From the NCBI RefSeq assembly GCF_034039665.1, contig NZ_CP120131.1, forward strand, positions 2,286,499 to 2,350,498: a DNA stretch of 64,000 bases, written 5' to 3'. The notes below the pieces were generated by a model. It saw only the letters and a program-made list of their open reading frames with translations, was not told where the DNA came from and searched no databases. How positions within the stretch are numbered: position 1 is the first letter of the stretch; every line of letters begins with the position of its first letter. A program made the translations under genes and the position numbers. The DNA comes from Mammaliicoccus sp. Dog046 (GTDB taxonomy: Bacteria; Bacillota; Bacilli; Staphylococcales; Staphylococcaceae). Positions 26,735 to 36,570 of this stretch are shown here, piece after piece.

Positions 26735-27730
26735 ATGTTCGGGAACATTAATCAGTCATTTGTGAAAGGAATTGGATTTACGTTAATCATTGCTTTATTC
26801 AGTATGTTATTAGCTGTATTACCAATGTTCAATAAAGTTGGTGCACTAGCTATCGCAATTATCATAGCGATGATTTATAGACAAGTTCGTGGTTATCCTA
26901 CACATATTGCATCGGGAGTTGCTTTTTCTTCTAAAAAGCTTTTAAGATTAGCAATTATTCTTTACGGATTGAAATTGGATTTATCAAAGATTTTATTTAG
27001 CGGGAGTAAATTATTAGTATTAGATATCGGGGTTGTTATATTTTCGATTGTTTTTATTTTATGCATCAATCATTTTATTAAAGGGGATAAATCGTTAGTA
27101 TTACTGCTCGGTATAGGTACTGGTGTTTGTGGAGCTGCTGCCATTGCAGCAATGTCTCCAATTTTAAAATCAAAAGAAAGTGATATCGGCATGAGTGTTG
27201 GACTCATTGCCATTCTTGGAACGATTTGGTCGTTATCATATACAGTTATTTTAGCCATATTCCCGATGTCATCGGAAATGTACGGTATATGGTCGGGCGC
27301 AAGTTTACATGAAATCGCCCATGTAATTTTAGCTGCAAATGCTGGCGGCTCAGAAGCATTAGAATATGGATTAATAACAAAGTTAGGTAGAGTATTCTTA
27401 TTAATTCCTTTGAGCATATGCTTTTTAGTCATTTTAAACAGAAAAAAATCCAATCAAACAGTACAAAAAATAGAATTTCCATACTTTTTAATTGGATTTT
27501 TATTAATGAGTGCAATCCATACTTTTATTCCAATACCAGCTAGTGTGTTAAATATGATCAACACATTAACAACGCTACTGTTAATCATGGCGATGGTTGG
27601 ACTAGGATTAAATGTATCATTTAAAGAAATACGCACGAAAGCATTCAAACCATTAGTCGCTACTGTAATCACATCAGTTGTTTTATCAGTGATTACTTTT
27701 GGCGTTGCGTACCTCTTTGCTACTTCATAA
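26735..27730 (+). CDS. YeiH family putative sulfate exporter (UPF0324)
   Basis: 331 residues with about ten hydrophobic helices. Family motifs: HIASGVAFSSKKLLRLAIILYGLKLDL, GTGVCGAAAIAAMSPILKSKE and SGASLHEIAHVILAA. Proposed in the family to export sulfate or related oxyanions; evidence is indirect. ATG 26735 follows GTGAGGTGAG. Confidence 0.82.
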   Translation: MFGNINQSFVKGIGFTLIIALFSMLLAVLPMFNKVGALAIAIIIAMIYRQVRGYPTHIASGVAFSSKKLLRLAIILYGLKLDLSKILFSGSKLLVLDIGVVIFSIVFILCINHFIKGDKSLVLLLGIGTGVCGAAAIAAMSPILKSKESDIGMSVGLIAILGTIWSLSYTVILAIFPMSSEMYGIWSGASLHEIAHVILAANAGGSEALEYGLITKLGRVFLLIPLSICFLVILNRKKSNQTVQKIEFPYFLIGFLLMSAIHTFIPIPASVLNMINTLTTLLLIMAMVGLGLNVSFKEIRTKAFKPLVATVITSVVLSVITFGVAYLFATS

Positions 27731-27765
27731 ATGTTGGAACAAATATCGAATGGTGTAACTTCTGT

Positions 27766-28140
27766 CTACTGTCCTGAGAAGAATGTTACATCATTCGGTT
27801 TATTTTCTAAATATATAATCTTGCCATCTGCATTTAATCGTGCAATATCCATACCTTCTTGTGTGTATACACCTGTTTCAAATCGATTACCACAAATCGC
27901 CCATTTCGTCTCATAAGATCCATCTTCATTTTGAACCCAGCCATTATACATATGCTTCAAGTCTTTGTTGGACTTATAAACGCTTTTCACAAATTGAATC
28001 CAAGCTGCTTTACCGTGATAAGACTGCTTATTTAAGACAAACTCGATGTCATCACTAAACAGTGCATTGAGCTGTTCAAAACTTTCTTCACTATATCTGG
28101 ACTCATCAAATAATTTAAAGTACGCATCTAAAACTTCCAT
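27766..28140 (-). CDS. SnoaL/NTF2-like protein
   Basis: 124 residues with the cone-shaped alpha+beta barrel pattern of NTF2-like proteins: N-terminal helices, FSDDIEFVLNKQSYHGKAAWIQFVKSV, then strands KHMYNGWVQ and YETKWAICG. No specific activity can be deduced. RBS AAAGAAGGTGAA. Convergent with the YeiH-like gene. Confidence 0.7.
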   Translation of the reverse strand: MEVLDAYFKLFDESRYSEESFEQLNALFSDDIEFVLNKQSYHGKAAWIQFVKSVYKSNKDLKHMYNGWVQNEDGSYETKWAICGNRFETGVYTQEGMDIARLNADGKIIYLENKPNDVTFFSGQ

Positions 28141-28217
28141 TTATTCACCTTCTTTACTTGATGATTATACAACGGTATTTCATATAAATAAAAAGGATTG
28201 AACTTTTTTAATGATTG

Positions 28218-28994
28218 TTATGACAATAACCAACTCGTTTGAACGTTTGGTCCTAGTACATTGGCATCCACATTTTGGTCGAGCTCTTCAGAATAATAAC
28301 TGTCTGTATATTGCCACATTACATGTTCTCTTTCTGGTTCAGTATCTTGATATGCGGCTAACCATAAACCATCATAAGATGGAACTGATTCTGCAATGTT
28401 ATTTTCCATAAAGTCTTCGTAAGAATATAATAGTACTTTCTTATTTCCTGAATACTTTCTCATTTCATCTAACCATGCCACTGTACTTTCATTAGCATCA
28501 CCTGAAGTTACCCTGTCTTCTTCATAATCGTTAACATAGAAACTTGCATTCGGCGCTCTATTATATAATGATCGTGCTTCGACTCTTGCATCATTAGGAT
28601 CCTCATACATACTATATGAGTACACACCGTACTTCATATTATTCGCATCTAATAATTGTGAGTTCGTTGCGAATGTCTTATCTTTATAATCCGAACCATA
28701 TTGCGCTCTCAATATGATAAAGTCATAATTTGATTTTAATTTTTTCACTTGAGCTGACGTCAATGTACCTTGCCATTCTGACAAATCTAAGACTGAATTT
28801 TCTCTCGCTCTTACAGCTGCCTCTTCCATTGTCTCTTGACGACCTGCTTTATTTTCTTGTTTACCCTCTTGAGCTATGTATTTTTTATATCCTTGTCCCA
28901 TCGTACCTGCTTGTTCAGAAGCTTCTGCACTATTATAGAACATTGAACTAAACAATATCGTACCAAACGCAATACTTAATAATTTTTTAAACAT
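28218..28994 (-). CDS. Secreted GH25-family muramidase (lysozyme M1-like)
   Basis: 258 residues: cleavable signal peptide (FKKLLSIAFGTILFSSMF...AEA, about 1-25), a charged linker, and a GH25 domain from about residue 68 (VLDLSEWQGTL; ILRAQYGS; GVYSYSMYEDP; FYVNDYEED; LWLAAYQDTEP; MWQYTDSY). The first catalytic Asp is in DLSEWQG and the FYVNDYEE segment supplies the acidic pair. It would cleave N-acetylmuramyl bonds in peptidoglycan. No cell-wall-binding domain is fused. Confidence 0.85.
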   Translation of the reverse strand: MFKKLLSIAFGTILFSSMFYNSAEASEQAGTMGQGYKKYIAQEGKQENKAGRQETMEEAAVRARENSVLDLSEWQGTLTSAQVKKLKSNYDFIILRAQYGSDYKDKTFATNSQLLDANNMKYGVYSYSMYEDPNDARVEARSLYNRAPNASFYVNDYEEDRVTSGDANESTVAWLDEMRKYSGNKKVLLYSYEDFMENNIAESVPSYDGLWLAAYQDTEPEREHVMWQYTDSYYSEELDQNVDANVLGPNVQTSWLLS

Positions 28995-29108
28995 TTAAAA
29001 TCTCCTTTCCCGCTCCATGATATTATATTTGCCTATAAAATTAAATTACATTCGTGTTATAAATACATTTTTTCTTTTTGAAAATATTAAAATTTTGTAA
29101 AAAAAGGA

Positions 29109-29153
29109 TTGTTAATTATCGATTATTTTGTATAATTGATAATAGTTATCAAT
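29109..29153 (+). promoter_or_regulatory. Fur-box promoter of the siderophore-binding lipoprotein
   Basis: TTGTTA (29109-29114) and TATAAT (29131-29136), 16-base spacer. The palindrome ATTGATAAtagTTATCAAT at 29135-29153 overlaps the -10 box and is a good Fur box, implying iron repression. Confidence 0.8.
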
Positions 29154-29171
29154 TAGAAAAGGAGATACACC

Positions 29172-30170
29172 ATGAAAAAGTATTTATCCGGCATCATTTG
29201 TATAATTTTGCTGCTCACTGCTTGTAGTAATAACGACAAAAAAGAAGAAAACAACAGCAAAAATTCAGTAACAATTAAAAAAACGTTTGAATATAAAGAA
29301 AAGAATAAAGATCATAAACGCGGTAAGAAAAAAACAGAAACTGTAACCATTCCTAAGAACCCTAAAAAAGTTATTGTTATGGATTACGGCGCACTTGATA
29401 TCATGCAAAATTTAAAGTTACAAGACCATATTACTGCTATACCTAAAGGTCCGAATGGTAACTTTTTACCGAAACATTTATCTCAATTTCAAGATAAAAA
29501 ATATACAAACTTAGGTAATCCAGGTCGACCGAATTTTGAGAAAATCGCTGAAGAAGATCCAGATTTAATCCTTATTTCATTTAGACAAGCTTATACAAAG
29601 AATTTTGAAGAATTTAAGAAAGCTGCACCCAATGCCAAAGTGCTCTATGTCAGTCCTGATGACGATCGTTACATAGATTCAATTAAAGAAAATACGACAA
29701 ACATCTGAAAAATATTTGATAAGACAAAAGAAGCACAATCATTGATTAAAAAATTAGATAATAAAGTGAAATCTACAAAAACTAAAATCAACAAAGACAA
29801 AGTTATGTTCATAAATGTTGATAATAAAGGTTTAAAAACTTACGGCAGTACTGGTCGTTATGGTGGATTCTTAAATGGAGATTTAGGCATTAAGCACGTC
29901 GATTCAAAAATGCCACCAAATTCAAGTGGACAAATTGTTTCATACGAATATATCTCGAAGAATAATCCGGATAAAATCTTCTATATAAATAGAACGAAGG
30001 ACAATACGAAAGGCATGCCAGAAGCACTAAAAAATCCAGTAATCAAAGATGTAAAAGCAATTAAAAACAAAGAAGTATTAGAATTTGATTCAAACACATG
30101 GTTCTTTGGATCAGGTGGTATCACTGCTACAATTCAACAACTAGATGATATAGAGAAATCATTTAAATAA
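29172..30170 (+). pseudogene. Siderophore ABC transporter substrate-binding lipoprotein, interrupted by one in-frame TGA
   Basis: A frame of 332 codons, type II/FhuD-like siderophore-binding lipoprotein: signal with lipobox LTAC (Cys18), then KKVIVMDYGALDIMQNL, PNFEKIAEEDPDLILIS, YGGFLNGDLGIKHVD and a C-terminal WFFGSGGITATIQQLDDI. A TGA at 29706-29708 interrupts it after TTNI; translation in the same frame resumes KIFDKTKEAQSL and runs to 30170. One base (GGA to TGA) restores a Gly. Everything else, including the Fur box and RBS, looks intact, so the lesion is recent. Reads as 178 and about 154 codons. Confidence 0.85.
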
Positions 30171-30173
30171 TAG

Positions 30174-30210
30174 AAACAGGGCTGGGACACGTTGTCTCAG
30201 CCCTGTTTTC
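30174..30210 (+). terminator. Terminator of the lipoprotein gene (staphylococcal GGGCTGGGACA type)
   Basis: AAACAGGGCT and AGCCCTGTTT form the stem; the GCTGGGACA core is the common staphylococcal intergenic element. Confidence 0.85.
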
Positions 30211-30216
30211 GTTTTT

Positions 30217-30327
30217 CGGCTCAGTTTTTTTCAGTACTGAGCCGGTATTTTCGTTTTCGGCTCAGTTTTTCCAAGTGCTGAGCCGGTATTCCTGTTTTCG
30301 GCTCAGTTTTTCCAAGTACTGAGCCGA
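30217..30327. repeat. Three hairpin units with a 41-bp period
   Basis: CGGCTCAG recurs at 30217, 30258 and 30299, each closed by CTGAGCCG about 20 bases later (arms CGGCTCAG/CTGAGCCG, T-rich loop). Immediately follows the GGGCTGGGACA-type terminator. The sequence is unrelated to the 1.8-2.65 kb array but has the same period. Confidence 0.9.
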
Positions 30328-30521
30328 AAATCGTCTCTTCACCCCTATTCACCTCTATTTACCTCTATTCAGCCCCACCACTCCCGTGCTTCGCTTATTA
30401 TTGTGACTTACTCTTACTTATGTGTATAATTACATTAACAATGTATTTATTTCGCTTTTGTAAAAATAAATTACCCGACTTACCTGCAACAACTGCTCTA
30501 TCATCACTAACTCATTACCTA

Positions 30522-30551
30522 TTGTCACATATGTCATACTCCCTGTGACAA
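30522..30551. promoter_or_regulatory. Candidate MtlR operator upstream of mtlA
   Basis: Perfect arms TTGTCACA (30522-30529) and TGTGACAA (30544-30551), 14 bases apart. MtlR of Bacilli recognises TTGNCACA-type half-sites; here the arms are further apart than I recall for B. subtilis. The likely -35 (TTGCAT, about 30554) follows directly. Confidence 0.6.
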
Positions 30552-30635
30552 ACTTGCATTTACTATTCATTGTGTATGGGCTTACATCTTCGTATGATTA
30601 AAGAACAAATTACATGTAGGGAAGGTGTGTTAATT

Positions 30636-32144
30636 ATGGCAGAACAAACAGAACAGAAAAAAGGTATTGGCCCTAAGGTTCAAGCTTTTGGTTCTTTTTT
30701 AAGTAGTATGATTATGCCGAATATCGGTGCTTTTATTGCTTGGGGTCTTATTACAGCATTATTTATTCCAGATGGTTGGTTACCAAACAAAGAACTCGCA
30801 ACAATGGTAGATCCAATGATCAAATATTTGATTCCACTGTTAATTGCTTTTAGTGGTGGTCGTTTAGTACACGGTCTTCGTGGTGGTGTCGTAGGTGCTA
30901 CAGCAACAATGGGGGTTATTGCTGCATTCCCGGATACACCAATGTTGATTGGTGCAATGATTATGGGGCCGCTTCTTGGTTGGTTAATGAAGAAAGTTGA
31001 TGACTTCTTAGTTCCTAGAACGCCTCAAGGTTTTGAAATGTTATTCAATAATTTCTCAGCAGGTATTCTTGCTTTCATTATGGCTATTATTGGTTTCAAA
31101 GGATTAGCCCCTCTCGTTGAAGGACTAATGAAAGTACTTGGTATGGGTGTTGATTTCTTAGTTTCTCATCACTTATTACCTTTAGTAAGTATCATTATTG
31201 AACCTGCTAAAACGGTATTCTTAAACAACGCAATTAATCATGGTGTATTGACACCACTCGCGTCTGAACAAGTAACAACAGCAGGTAAATCCATTCTTTA
31301 TACATTGGAATCAAACCCTGGACCTGGTTTAGGTATCTTACTTGCTTATATGGTTTTCGGTAAAGGTACAGCAAAAGCAACATCATATGGTGCTGGTATT
31401 ATCCACTTCTTTGGTGGTATTCATGAAATTTACTTCCCATATGTATTAATGCGTCCTTTATTATTAATCGCAGTTATATTTGGTGGTATGACAGGTGTCG
31501 CAACATTTAGCATGTTCGACTTCGGTACAACTGGTCCAGCATCACCAGGTTCTATACTTGCCTACTTTGCAATTACACCTAAAGGCAGCTACTTAGTTAT
31601 GTTATTAGGTATATTCTTAGCAACATTAGTTTCATTCGTCATCGCGTCTATCATCTTGAAGTTCACTAAAGATCCTGAAGGTGACATTGAAGCAGCAACT
31701 GCTGAAATGGAAGCGCGTAAAGGTAAAAAATCTTCAGTAAGTGGTGCTTTAACTGGCACTAAAGAAGAAGATTCAGCTGAAACGACTTCTGAAAATAATG
31801 AAGATGAGTCAGAACAATTACTCGATAAGTATGATACTGAAAATATTGATGCACATGATTTCTCAAATGTACAAAAAGTCATCTTCGCTTGTGATGCCGG
31901 TATGGGTTCAAGTGCTATGGGTGCAGGTATGTTGAGAAACAAGTTTAAGAAAGCTGAGTTAACAGATATAGAGGTCACAAACACTGCTATCAACCAACTA
32001 CCTGATGATGCAGATGTCGTTATTACTCAGAAGACTTTAACAGACAGAGCTATCAAGAAAAATCCAAAAGCCATTCATATCTCAGTAGATAATTTCTTAA
32101 ATTCACCTAGATATGAAGAGCTCATTAACGAATTGAAAAAATAA
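30636..32144 (+). CDS. mtlA: PTS mannitol-specific EIICB
   Basis: 503 residues: EIIC membrane domain (about 1-340; FGSFLSSMIMPNIGAFIAWGLITALF, GARGGVVGATATMG-like region, GIHEIYFPYVLM) then a linker rich in acidic residues and a C-terminal EIIB with the phosphocysteine in VIFACDAGMGSSAMGAG. Imports mannitol as mannitol-1-phosphate. The ATG at 30636 follows GGGAAGGTG; an upstream frame extension lacks SD. First gene of mtlARFD. Confidence 0.92.
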   Translation: MAEQTEQKKGIGPKVQAFGSFLSSMIMPNIGAFIAWGLITALFIPDGWLPNKELATMVDPMIKYLIPLLIAFSGGRLVHGLRGGVVGATATMGVIAAFPDTPMLIGAMIMGPLLGWLMKKVDDFLVPRTPQGFEMLFNNFSAGILAFIMAIIGFKGLAPLVEGLMKVLGMGVDFLVSHHLLPLVSIIIEPAKTVFLNNAINHGVLTPLASEQVTTAGKSILYTLESNPGPGLGILLAYMVFGKGTAKATSYGAGIIHFFGGIHEIYFPYVLMRPLLLIAVIFGGMTGVATFSMFDFGTTGPASPGSILAYFAITPKGSYLVMLLGIFLATLVSFVIASIILKFTKDPEGDIEAATAEMEARKGKKSSVSGALTGTKEEDSAETTSENNEDESEQLLDKYDTENIDAHDFSNVQKVIFACDAGMGSSAMGAGMLRNKFKKAELTDIEVTNTAINQLPDDADVVITQKTLTDRAIKKNPKAIHISVDNFLNSPRYEELINELKK

Positions 32145-32168
32145 TTTTAAACAAAGGAGTGAAGTGCA

Positions 32169-34208
32169 ATGATGATCAGTAACCGAGAAAAAAGTGTTCT
32201 CAAATTACTATCGGAACGTCTTCACTCTTTTTTAACGATTCATGATATTGCACAAACTTTAGGTATCTCATCAAGAACTGTCCATCGCGAAATGAAAGGT
32301 GTCGAACAAACACTTAATGACTTTCATTTAACTTTATCTAGAGTTCCTAAATTAGGTTTACGCATAGAAGGTTCACCTGAAGATATTGATGCATTCGTTC
32401 AATCATTAAACGAGCAACATACCATCGATTTATCTGATGAAGAACGAAAAGTAATCATTCTGTATAACTTGATACAGTCCAGAGATCCTGTGAAGCTATA
32501 CAGTCTTGCAAATGAAATAGGTTCGTCTACGCATACACTCAATAAAATCATTGAACAACTCGAAGATGACTTAGTTACCTATGAATTATCTATTGAACGA
32601 AAACGTGGAGAAGGTTTAATACTCGAAGGCGATGAAGCGAACAAAAGACAACTACTCGCAAAGATCATGTTAGAAAAACTTGATAGCGATAGTGTTTATT
32701 CTGTTGTCGAAGATCACTTTGTTTACCACACATTAAATGAAAAACACCTACAAGGCATCGTAGATATAGATCGATTATTTAATGTTGAACGATTGTTAAT
32801 GGATGAACTCGGTACGTTGCCTTACACATTAACCGAAGCTAGTTACTTAACCTTAACCATCCATATTGTTCTAGCAATTGAACGTATTAAGCAAGATGGT
32901 CATGTAGAAATCGAACCTGATATTTTAAACGAATTAATGCCTACTGATGAATTTTTAGTATCTGAACGTCTAACCAGTGTACTCAGTAACATTTATGATC
33001 TGACTTTCAATCATTCTGAAATTGCATTTATCACGATGCATTTAAGAGGTGCCCGACGTCGTCATGAATCAACTTATGATAATAGCGAAATTCATGAACA
33101 ACATGTTAATGCCCTCATTGATTACGTTGAGAATCAAGGCTTTGAGTTTAAAGATACGGAAGCTTTATTCAAAGGACTTAACCTACATTTAGAGCCTGCC
33201 ATCAATCGTTTGGAAGCCAATATCGAAACATACAATCCGCTGACTGAAATGATAGAAACGTATGACAAAGATTTATTTAAAGCCGTTTCTACAGGATTAA
33301 AGATTGTATTCAGTGAATATCATTTTCCGAAAAGTGAAGTCGCGTATATCGCACTACACTTCGGTGGCATGTTAAAGGAAAAACATCGACGTTCATTGCA
33401 CGTATTAGTCGTTTGTAGCAGTGGGATTGGAACGAGTCGTATACTTTCAAATCGTTTGAAACAACATTTTTCTGAAATTACTCAGACAACTGAAGTTTCA
33501 GTCAGTCATTTAAAATCAATCGACCTTTCAAATTATGATGGCATGATTTCTACTGTAGCTGTTGATACTAAATATCCTCATATTACAGTCAACCCACTAT
33601 TACCTGAATCAGATGCCGAAAATGTAAAATACTTTTTAAATTTACAACCAGGCATTGTTAATGAACGGTACAACACAGTAAGTGAGCAACCACTCTCTTA
33701 TAAAGACTATGATCATACCGTTTCGTTTATCGAAGACAGTTTATCTTTAATTCAAAATATGGTGATTGAAGAGAAAAAAGTAACACAATTAGAACGTTAT
33801 TTAGCTCAAACTTTATCCAAGCATCAAGTGATTGAAGATGAAGGACCATTTATCGAAAGGCTTAATCAGCGTATAGCATTACAAGGGTTCGCGTTAACTG
33901 ACTACCCTATTGCGATACCTCACCTTTCAGATGAATTAATTAAAAAACCTCAACTTATCATCACACAATTAACTAAACCGTTAACGCTTAAGACGGTAGA
34001 TCAACAAGCGCAACAAGTGAATTGGCTCGTTTCTATGTTCATACCTAAAAACTCTGAACAAGGTCAACTTATGAGCGAAGTATCATCTTTAATTACTGAA
34101 CATTTAGATGATATAGATCAGTTGTTAAATGACCGTGTATTAATTGAAAATACACTCAAATCATTTTTCTTAAATAAACTAAAACAAAAATTAATGAAAA
34201 CGGAGTGA
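32169..34208 (+). CDS. mtlR: Mannitol operon activator, BglG/MtlR family
   Basis: 679 residues with the full MtlR layout: two N-terminal HTH domains, two PRDs (about 180-400), EIIB-like domain with VVCSSGIGTSRIL and a C-terminal EIIA-like domain (YPIAIPHLSDE). It activates the operon when unphosphorylated by mannitol EIIs. Probable target is the TTGTCACA inverted repeat. Lies between mtlA and mtlF. Confidence 0.9.
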   Translation: MMISNREKSVLKLLSERLHSFLTIHDIAQTLGISSRTVHREMKGVEQTLNDFHLTLSRVPKLGLRIEGSPEDIDAFVQSLNEQHTIDLSDEERKVIILYNLIQSRDPVKLYSLANEIGSSTHTLNKIIEQLEDDLVTYELSIERKRGEGLILEGDEANKRQLLAKIMLEKLDSDSVYSVVEDHFVYHTLNEKHLQGIVDIDRLFNVERLLMDELGTLPYTLTEASYLTLTIHIVLAIERIKQDGHVEIEPDILNELMPTDEFLVSERLTSVLSNIYDLTFNHSEIAFITMHLRGARRRHESTYDNSEIHEQHVNALIDYVENQGFEFKDTEALFKGLNLHLEPAINRLEANIETYNPLTEMIETYDKDLFKAVSTGLKIVFSEYHFPKSEVAYIALHFGGMLKEKHRRSLHVLVVCSSGIGTSRILSNRLKQHFSEITQTTEVSVSHLKSIDLSNYDGMISTVAVDTKYPHITVNPLLPESDAENVKYFLNLQPGIVNERYNTVSEQPLSYKDYDHTVSFIEDSLSLIQNMVIEEKKVTQLERYLAQTLSKHQVIEDEGPFIERLNQRIALQGFALTDYPIAIPHLSDELIKKPQLIITQLTKPLTLKTVDQQAQQVNWLVSMFIPKNSEQGQLMSEVSSLITEHLDDIDQLLNDRVLIENTLKSFFLNKLKQKLMKTE

Positions 34209-34214
34209 ATTAAA

Positions 34215-34649
34215 ATGACAAAATTATTTAACCCAGAAAATATCTTAATGAACGTATCTGTCCAATCACAAGAAGAAGCAATTGAAAAAGCAGGAAGCGC
34301 ATTAGTTGAAGATGGTGCAGTCACTGAAAAATATATTACAGCGATGAAAGAACGCGAACAAATCGTTACAACATTTATGGGTAACTTTTTAGCTATTCCA
34401 CACGGTACAGATGAAGCTAAGACAGAAGTACTTAAATCAGGTCTTGTATTACTTCATATCCCAGACGGTGTAGATTGGGATGGTAATGAAACTAAAGTCG
34501 TTGTAGGTATCGCTGGTAAAGACGGTGAACATTTAGATATCCTTTCACAAATTGCAATTGTATTTAGTGAAGAAGAAAATGTTGAACGTGTTATTAATGC
34601 ATCGTCTAAAGAAGAAATACTTGCTATCTTTGAGGAGGTTGAACTCTAA
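34215..34649 (+). CDS. mtlF: PTS mannitol-specific EIIA
   Basis: 144 residues; phosphohistidine in [12 protein letters not shown]. Carries phosphate from HPr to the EIIB domain of MtlA. Its stop overlaps the mtlD start by one base (TAATG). Confidence 0.9.
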   Translation: MTKLFNPENILMNVSVQSQEEAIEKAGSALVEDGAVTEKYITAMKEREQIVTTFMGNFLAIPHGTDEAKTEVLKSGLVLLHIPDGVDWDGNETKVVVGIAGKDGEHLDILSQIAIVFSEEENVERVINASSKEEILAIFEEVEL

Positions 34650-35767
34650 TGAAAGCAATTCACTTTGGTGCAGGTAATATCGGACGAGGATTTATTGGTA
34701 AAGTATTAAGTGATAATGGCTATGAAGTAACCTTTGTTGACGTTAACGAGCAAGTTATTAATCAAATTAATGAAGAACAAGCGTATCAAGTTGTTATCGC
34801 AAATGAAGAAAATACTAAAGAACCCGTATCTCAAGTACGCGGTATCAATAGCATTACACAAACTGAAGATTTAAAGACAGCAATACTAGAGGCTGATATC
34901 ATCACAACTGCTGTTGGTGTAAACATCTTGCCGATTATTGCTAAATCTTTCGCATCATTCTTAAAACTTCGTAAACCTGGACATGTATTAAATGTTGTCG
35001 CTTGCGAAAATGCAATCATGGCTACGGATCAACTGAAAAAAGCTATTCTAGAAATCACTGGTCCATTATCAGAAGATATCAGTTTCCCTAACTCAGCAGT
35101 TGACCGTATTGTTCCACAAGGTCAAAAGGCAGGCTCTTTAGATGTACTCGTTGAACCTTTCTTTGAATGGGTAGTTGAAGCGTCAAAATGGCAAGGTACA
35201 CAATTAAATGATGTGCATTATGTAGACGATTTAACACCTTATATTGAAAGAAAGTTATTAACAGTGAATACTGGCCATGCTTATTTAGCTTACTTTGGTC
35301 AATATAAAGGTTATCAAACAATTCTTGAAGCAATTCAAGATAAGGAAATCAATGATGGATTACATGAGATCTTAGCTGAAACAAGTGAATATCTCGTAAT
35401 GAACTTTGATGAATTCACAAAAGAAGATCAAGCATATTATGTTGAAAAAATAATTGGTCGCTTTAAAAACGCTTATTTATCAGATGATGTTACAAGAGTT
35501 GGTCGCGGTGTCTTACGTAAAGTCGGTCCAAACGATCGTATCGTCAAACCATTAGTTGCATTAACTAAATCCAACAAAAAACATTCAGAACTCATCAAAG
35601 CATTATGCTTCTTGTTAGAATATCAAGATGAAAATGATAAAGAAACAATTGAAAAGAATCAATATATCGAGGATCACAGTGTAGCTGAGTTCTTAAACAA
35701 ATATGCAGAATTAGATGCTTCTCTTATCGAAGAAGTTATCATTCAATATACTTCCATCGAAAAATAG
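34649..35767 (+). CDS. mtlD: Mannitol-1-phosphate 5-dehydrogenase
   Basis: 372 residues. N-terminal Rossmann motif [13 protein letters not shown] binds [14 protein letters not shown] and [16 protein letters not shown] (catalytic Lys in [10 protein letters not shown]) are the family signatures. Oxidises mannitol-1-phosphate to fructose-6-phosphate. Last gene of the operon. Confidence 0.93.
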   Translation: MKAIHFGAGNIGRGFIGKVLSDNGYEVTFVDVNEQVINQINEEQAYQVVIANEENTKEPVSQVRGINSITQTEDLKTAILEADIITTAVGVNILPIIAKSFASFLKLRKPGHVLNVVACENAIMATDQLKKAILEITGPLSEDISFPNSAVDRIVPQGQKAGSLDVLVEPFFEWVVEASKWQGTQLNDVHYVDDLTPYIERKLLTVNTGHAYLAYFGQYKGYQTILEAIQDKEINDGLHEILAETSEYLVMNFDEFTKEDQAYYVEKIIGRFKNAYLSDDVTRVGRGVLRKVGPNDRIVKPLVALTKSNKKHSELIKALCFLLEYQDENDKETIEKNQYIEDHSVAEFLNKYAELDASLIEEVIIQYTSIEK

Positions 35768-35778
35768 TATATAAAACG

Positions 35779-35805
35779 AGCCGTATATTCGTATACGGCT
35801 TTCTT
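35779..35805 (+). terminator. Terminator of the mtl operon
   Basis: AGCCGTATA-TTCG-TATACGGCT with a UUCG tetraloop, then TTCTT. Confidence 0.85.
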
Positions 35806-36139
35806 AAGTTCAATTAATTAATCATAATCATATTTAATATTAGACTATTTCGAAATTTTGCATTTATTTTATTAGAAGGATGACTAATAACCAGATACTT
35901 AAATTTCAAGGAATTATATTGTGATTTCCTTTCATTTGTGACAGTTATATTATTTTTATTATTATTTAATTAAATCCCACTCTTTTTAGTTTACATACAC
36001 TTATATTTAGGCTAAAATAAGTAAATAATTAATAACCAGATTAATAAAAAACCTTTCAATTGACTGATGTAGCGCCTTTCAATCGCTTTCATTTTTTCTT
36101 CAATTAAAGGAAAACAATCAATATATAGGGGGCCTCCAC
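35806..36139 (+). promoter_or_regulatory. sarA upstream control region
   Basis: A promoter TTTACA (35990-35995) - 17 - TAAAAT (36013-36018) is evident. Two direct repeats TAATAACCAGAT lie about 145 bases apart (35885 and 36030 regions), and CCTTTCAAT is repeated 24 bases apart near 36051 and 36075. A cre-like sequence sits at 36078-36091 (12 of 14). S. aureus sarA is driven by three promoters; only one is clear here. No gene in the interval. Confidence 0.55.
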
Positions 36140-36511
36140 ATGGCAATTTCTAAAATAGAAAATTGTGCAGATTTATTATCATTAGTAACATATGTCGATA
36201 AATTGAAATCAATCATCAAGAAAGACTTCAAATTAAGTTTTGAAGAATTCGCTGTATTAACTTACATTAACGAAAACGTACAAGACGAAGAGTATCACTT
36301 AAAAAACATCATCAATAAGTTAAACTACAAACAACCACAAATTGTTAAAGCAGTTAAAAACTTATCTCAACAAGAGTTCTTCACTAAAAGAAGAAACGAG
36401 TATGATGAACGTACAGTTTTAATCTTCGTTGATAAAAAACAACGTAAAACAATCTCTGAATTACTTGAGAAGATTGACAACGAAATCGCAAAAACACAAA
36501 TCGAAGAGTAA
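36140..36511 (+). CDS. sarA: Global virulence/physiology regulator SarA
   Basis: 123 residues, nearly the usual 124, a winged-helix dimer protein. Conserved segments: [34 protein letters not shown] (recognition helix) and [14 protein letters not shown] (wing). It binds AT-rich DNA and controls exoprotein and agr expression in S. aureus; in a non-aureus species the regulon is not known from the sequence. RBS TAGGGGGC. Confidence 0.93.
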   Translation: MAISKIENCADLLSLVTYVDKLKSIIKKDFKLSFEEFAVLTYINENVQDEEYHLKNIINKLNYKQPQIVKAVKNLSQQEFFTKRRNEYDERTVLIFVDKKQRKTISELLEKIDNEIAKTQIEE

Positions 36512-36523
36512 TATCATAAACAG

Positions 36524-36559
36524 AAAACACGACCACAGTAATTGTGGACGTGTTTTTTT
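36524..36559 (+). terminator. Terminator of sarA
   Basis: AAACACG-CCACA...TGTGG-CGTGTTTTTTT hairpin. Confidence 0.88.
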
Positions 36560-36570
36560 GTTTAAATTGT

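Larger units (their letters stand above)
30171..30635. other. Intergenic region between the lipoprotein gene and mtlA
   Basis: Holds the terminator, three 41-bp hairpin units, a pyrimidine-rich stretch (CACCTCTATT repeated near 30341-30375), a TATAAT at 30425-30430 and the MtlR-type operator. No coding frame is supported. Confidence 0.6.

Noticed and set aside
27070-27453. 127-codon frame antisense to the YeiH-like gene
   Set aside because: Opposite strand of a conserved membrane protein; no RBS.
27840-28058. 72-codon frame antisense to the SnoaL-like gene
   Set aside because: No SD; shadow frame.
31589-31993. 134-codon frame antisense to mtlA
   Set aside because: Shadow of the EIIB domain region; no support.
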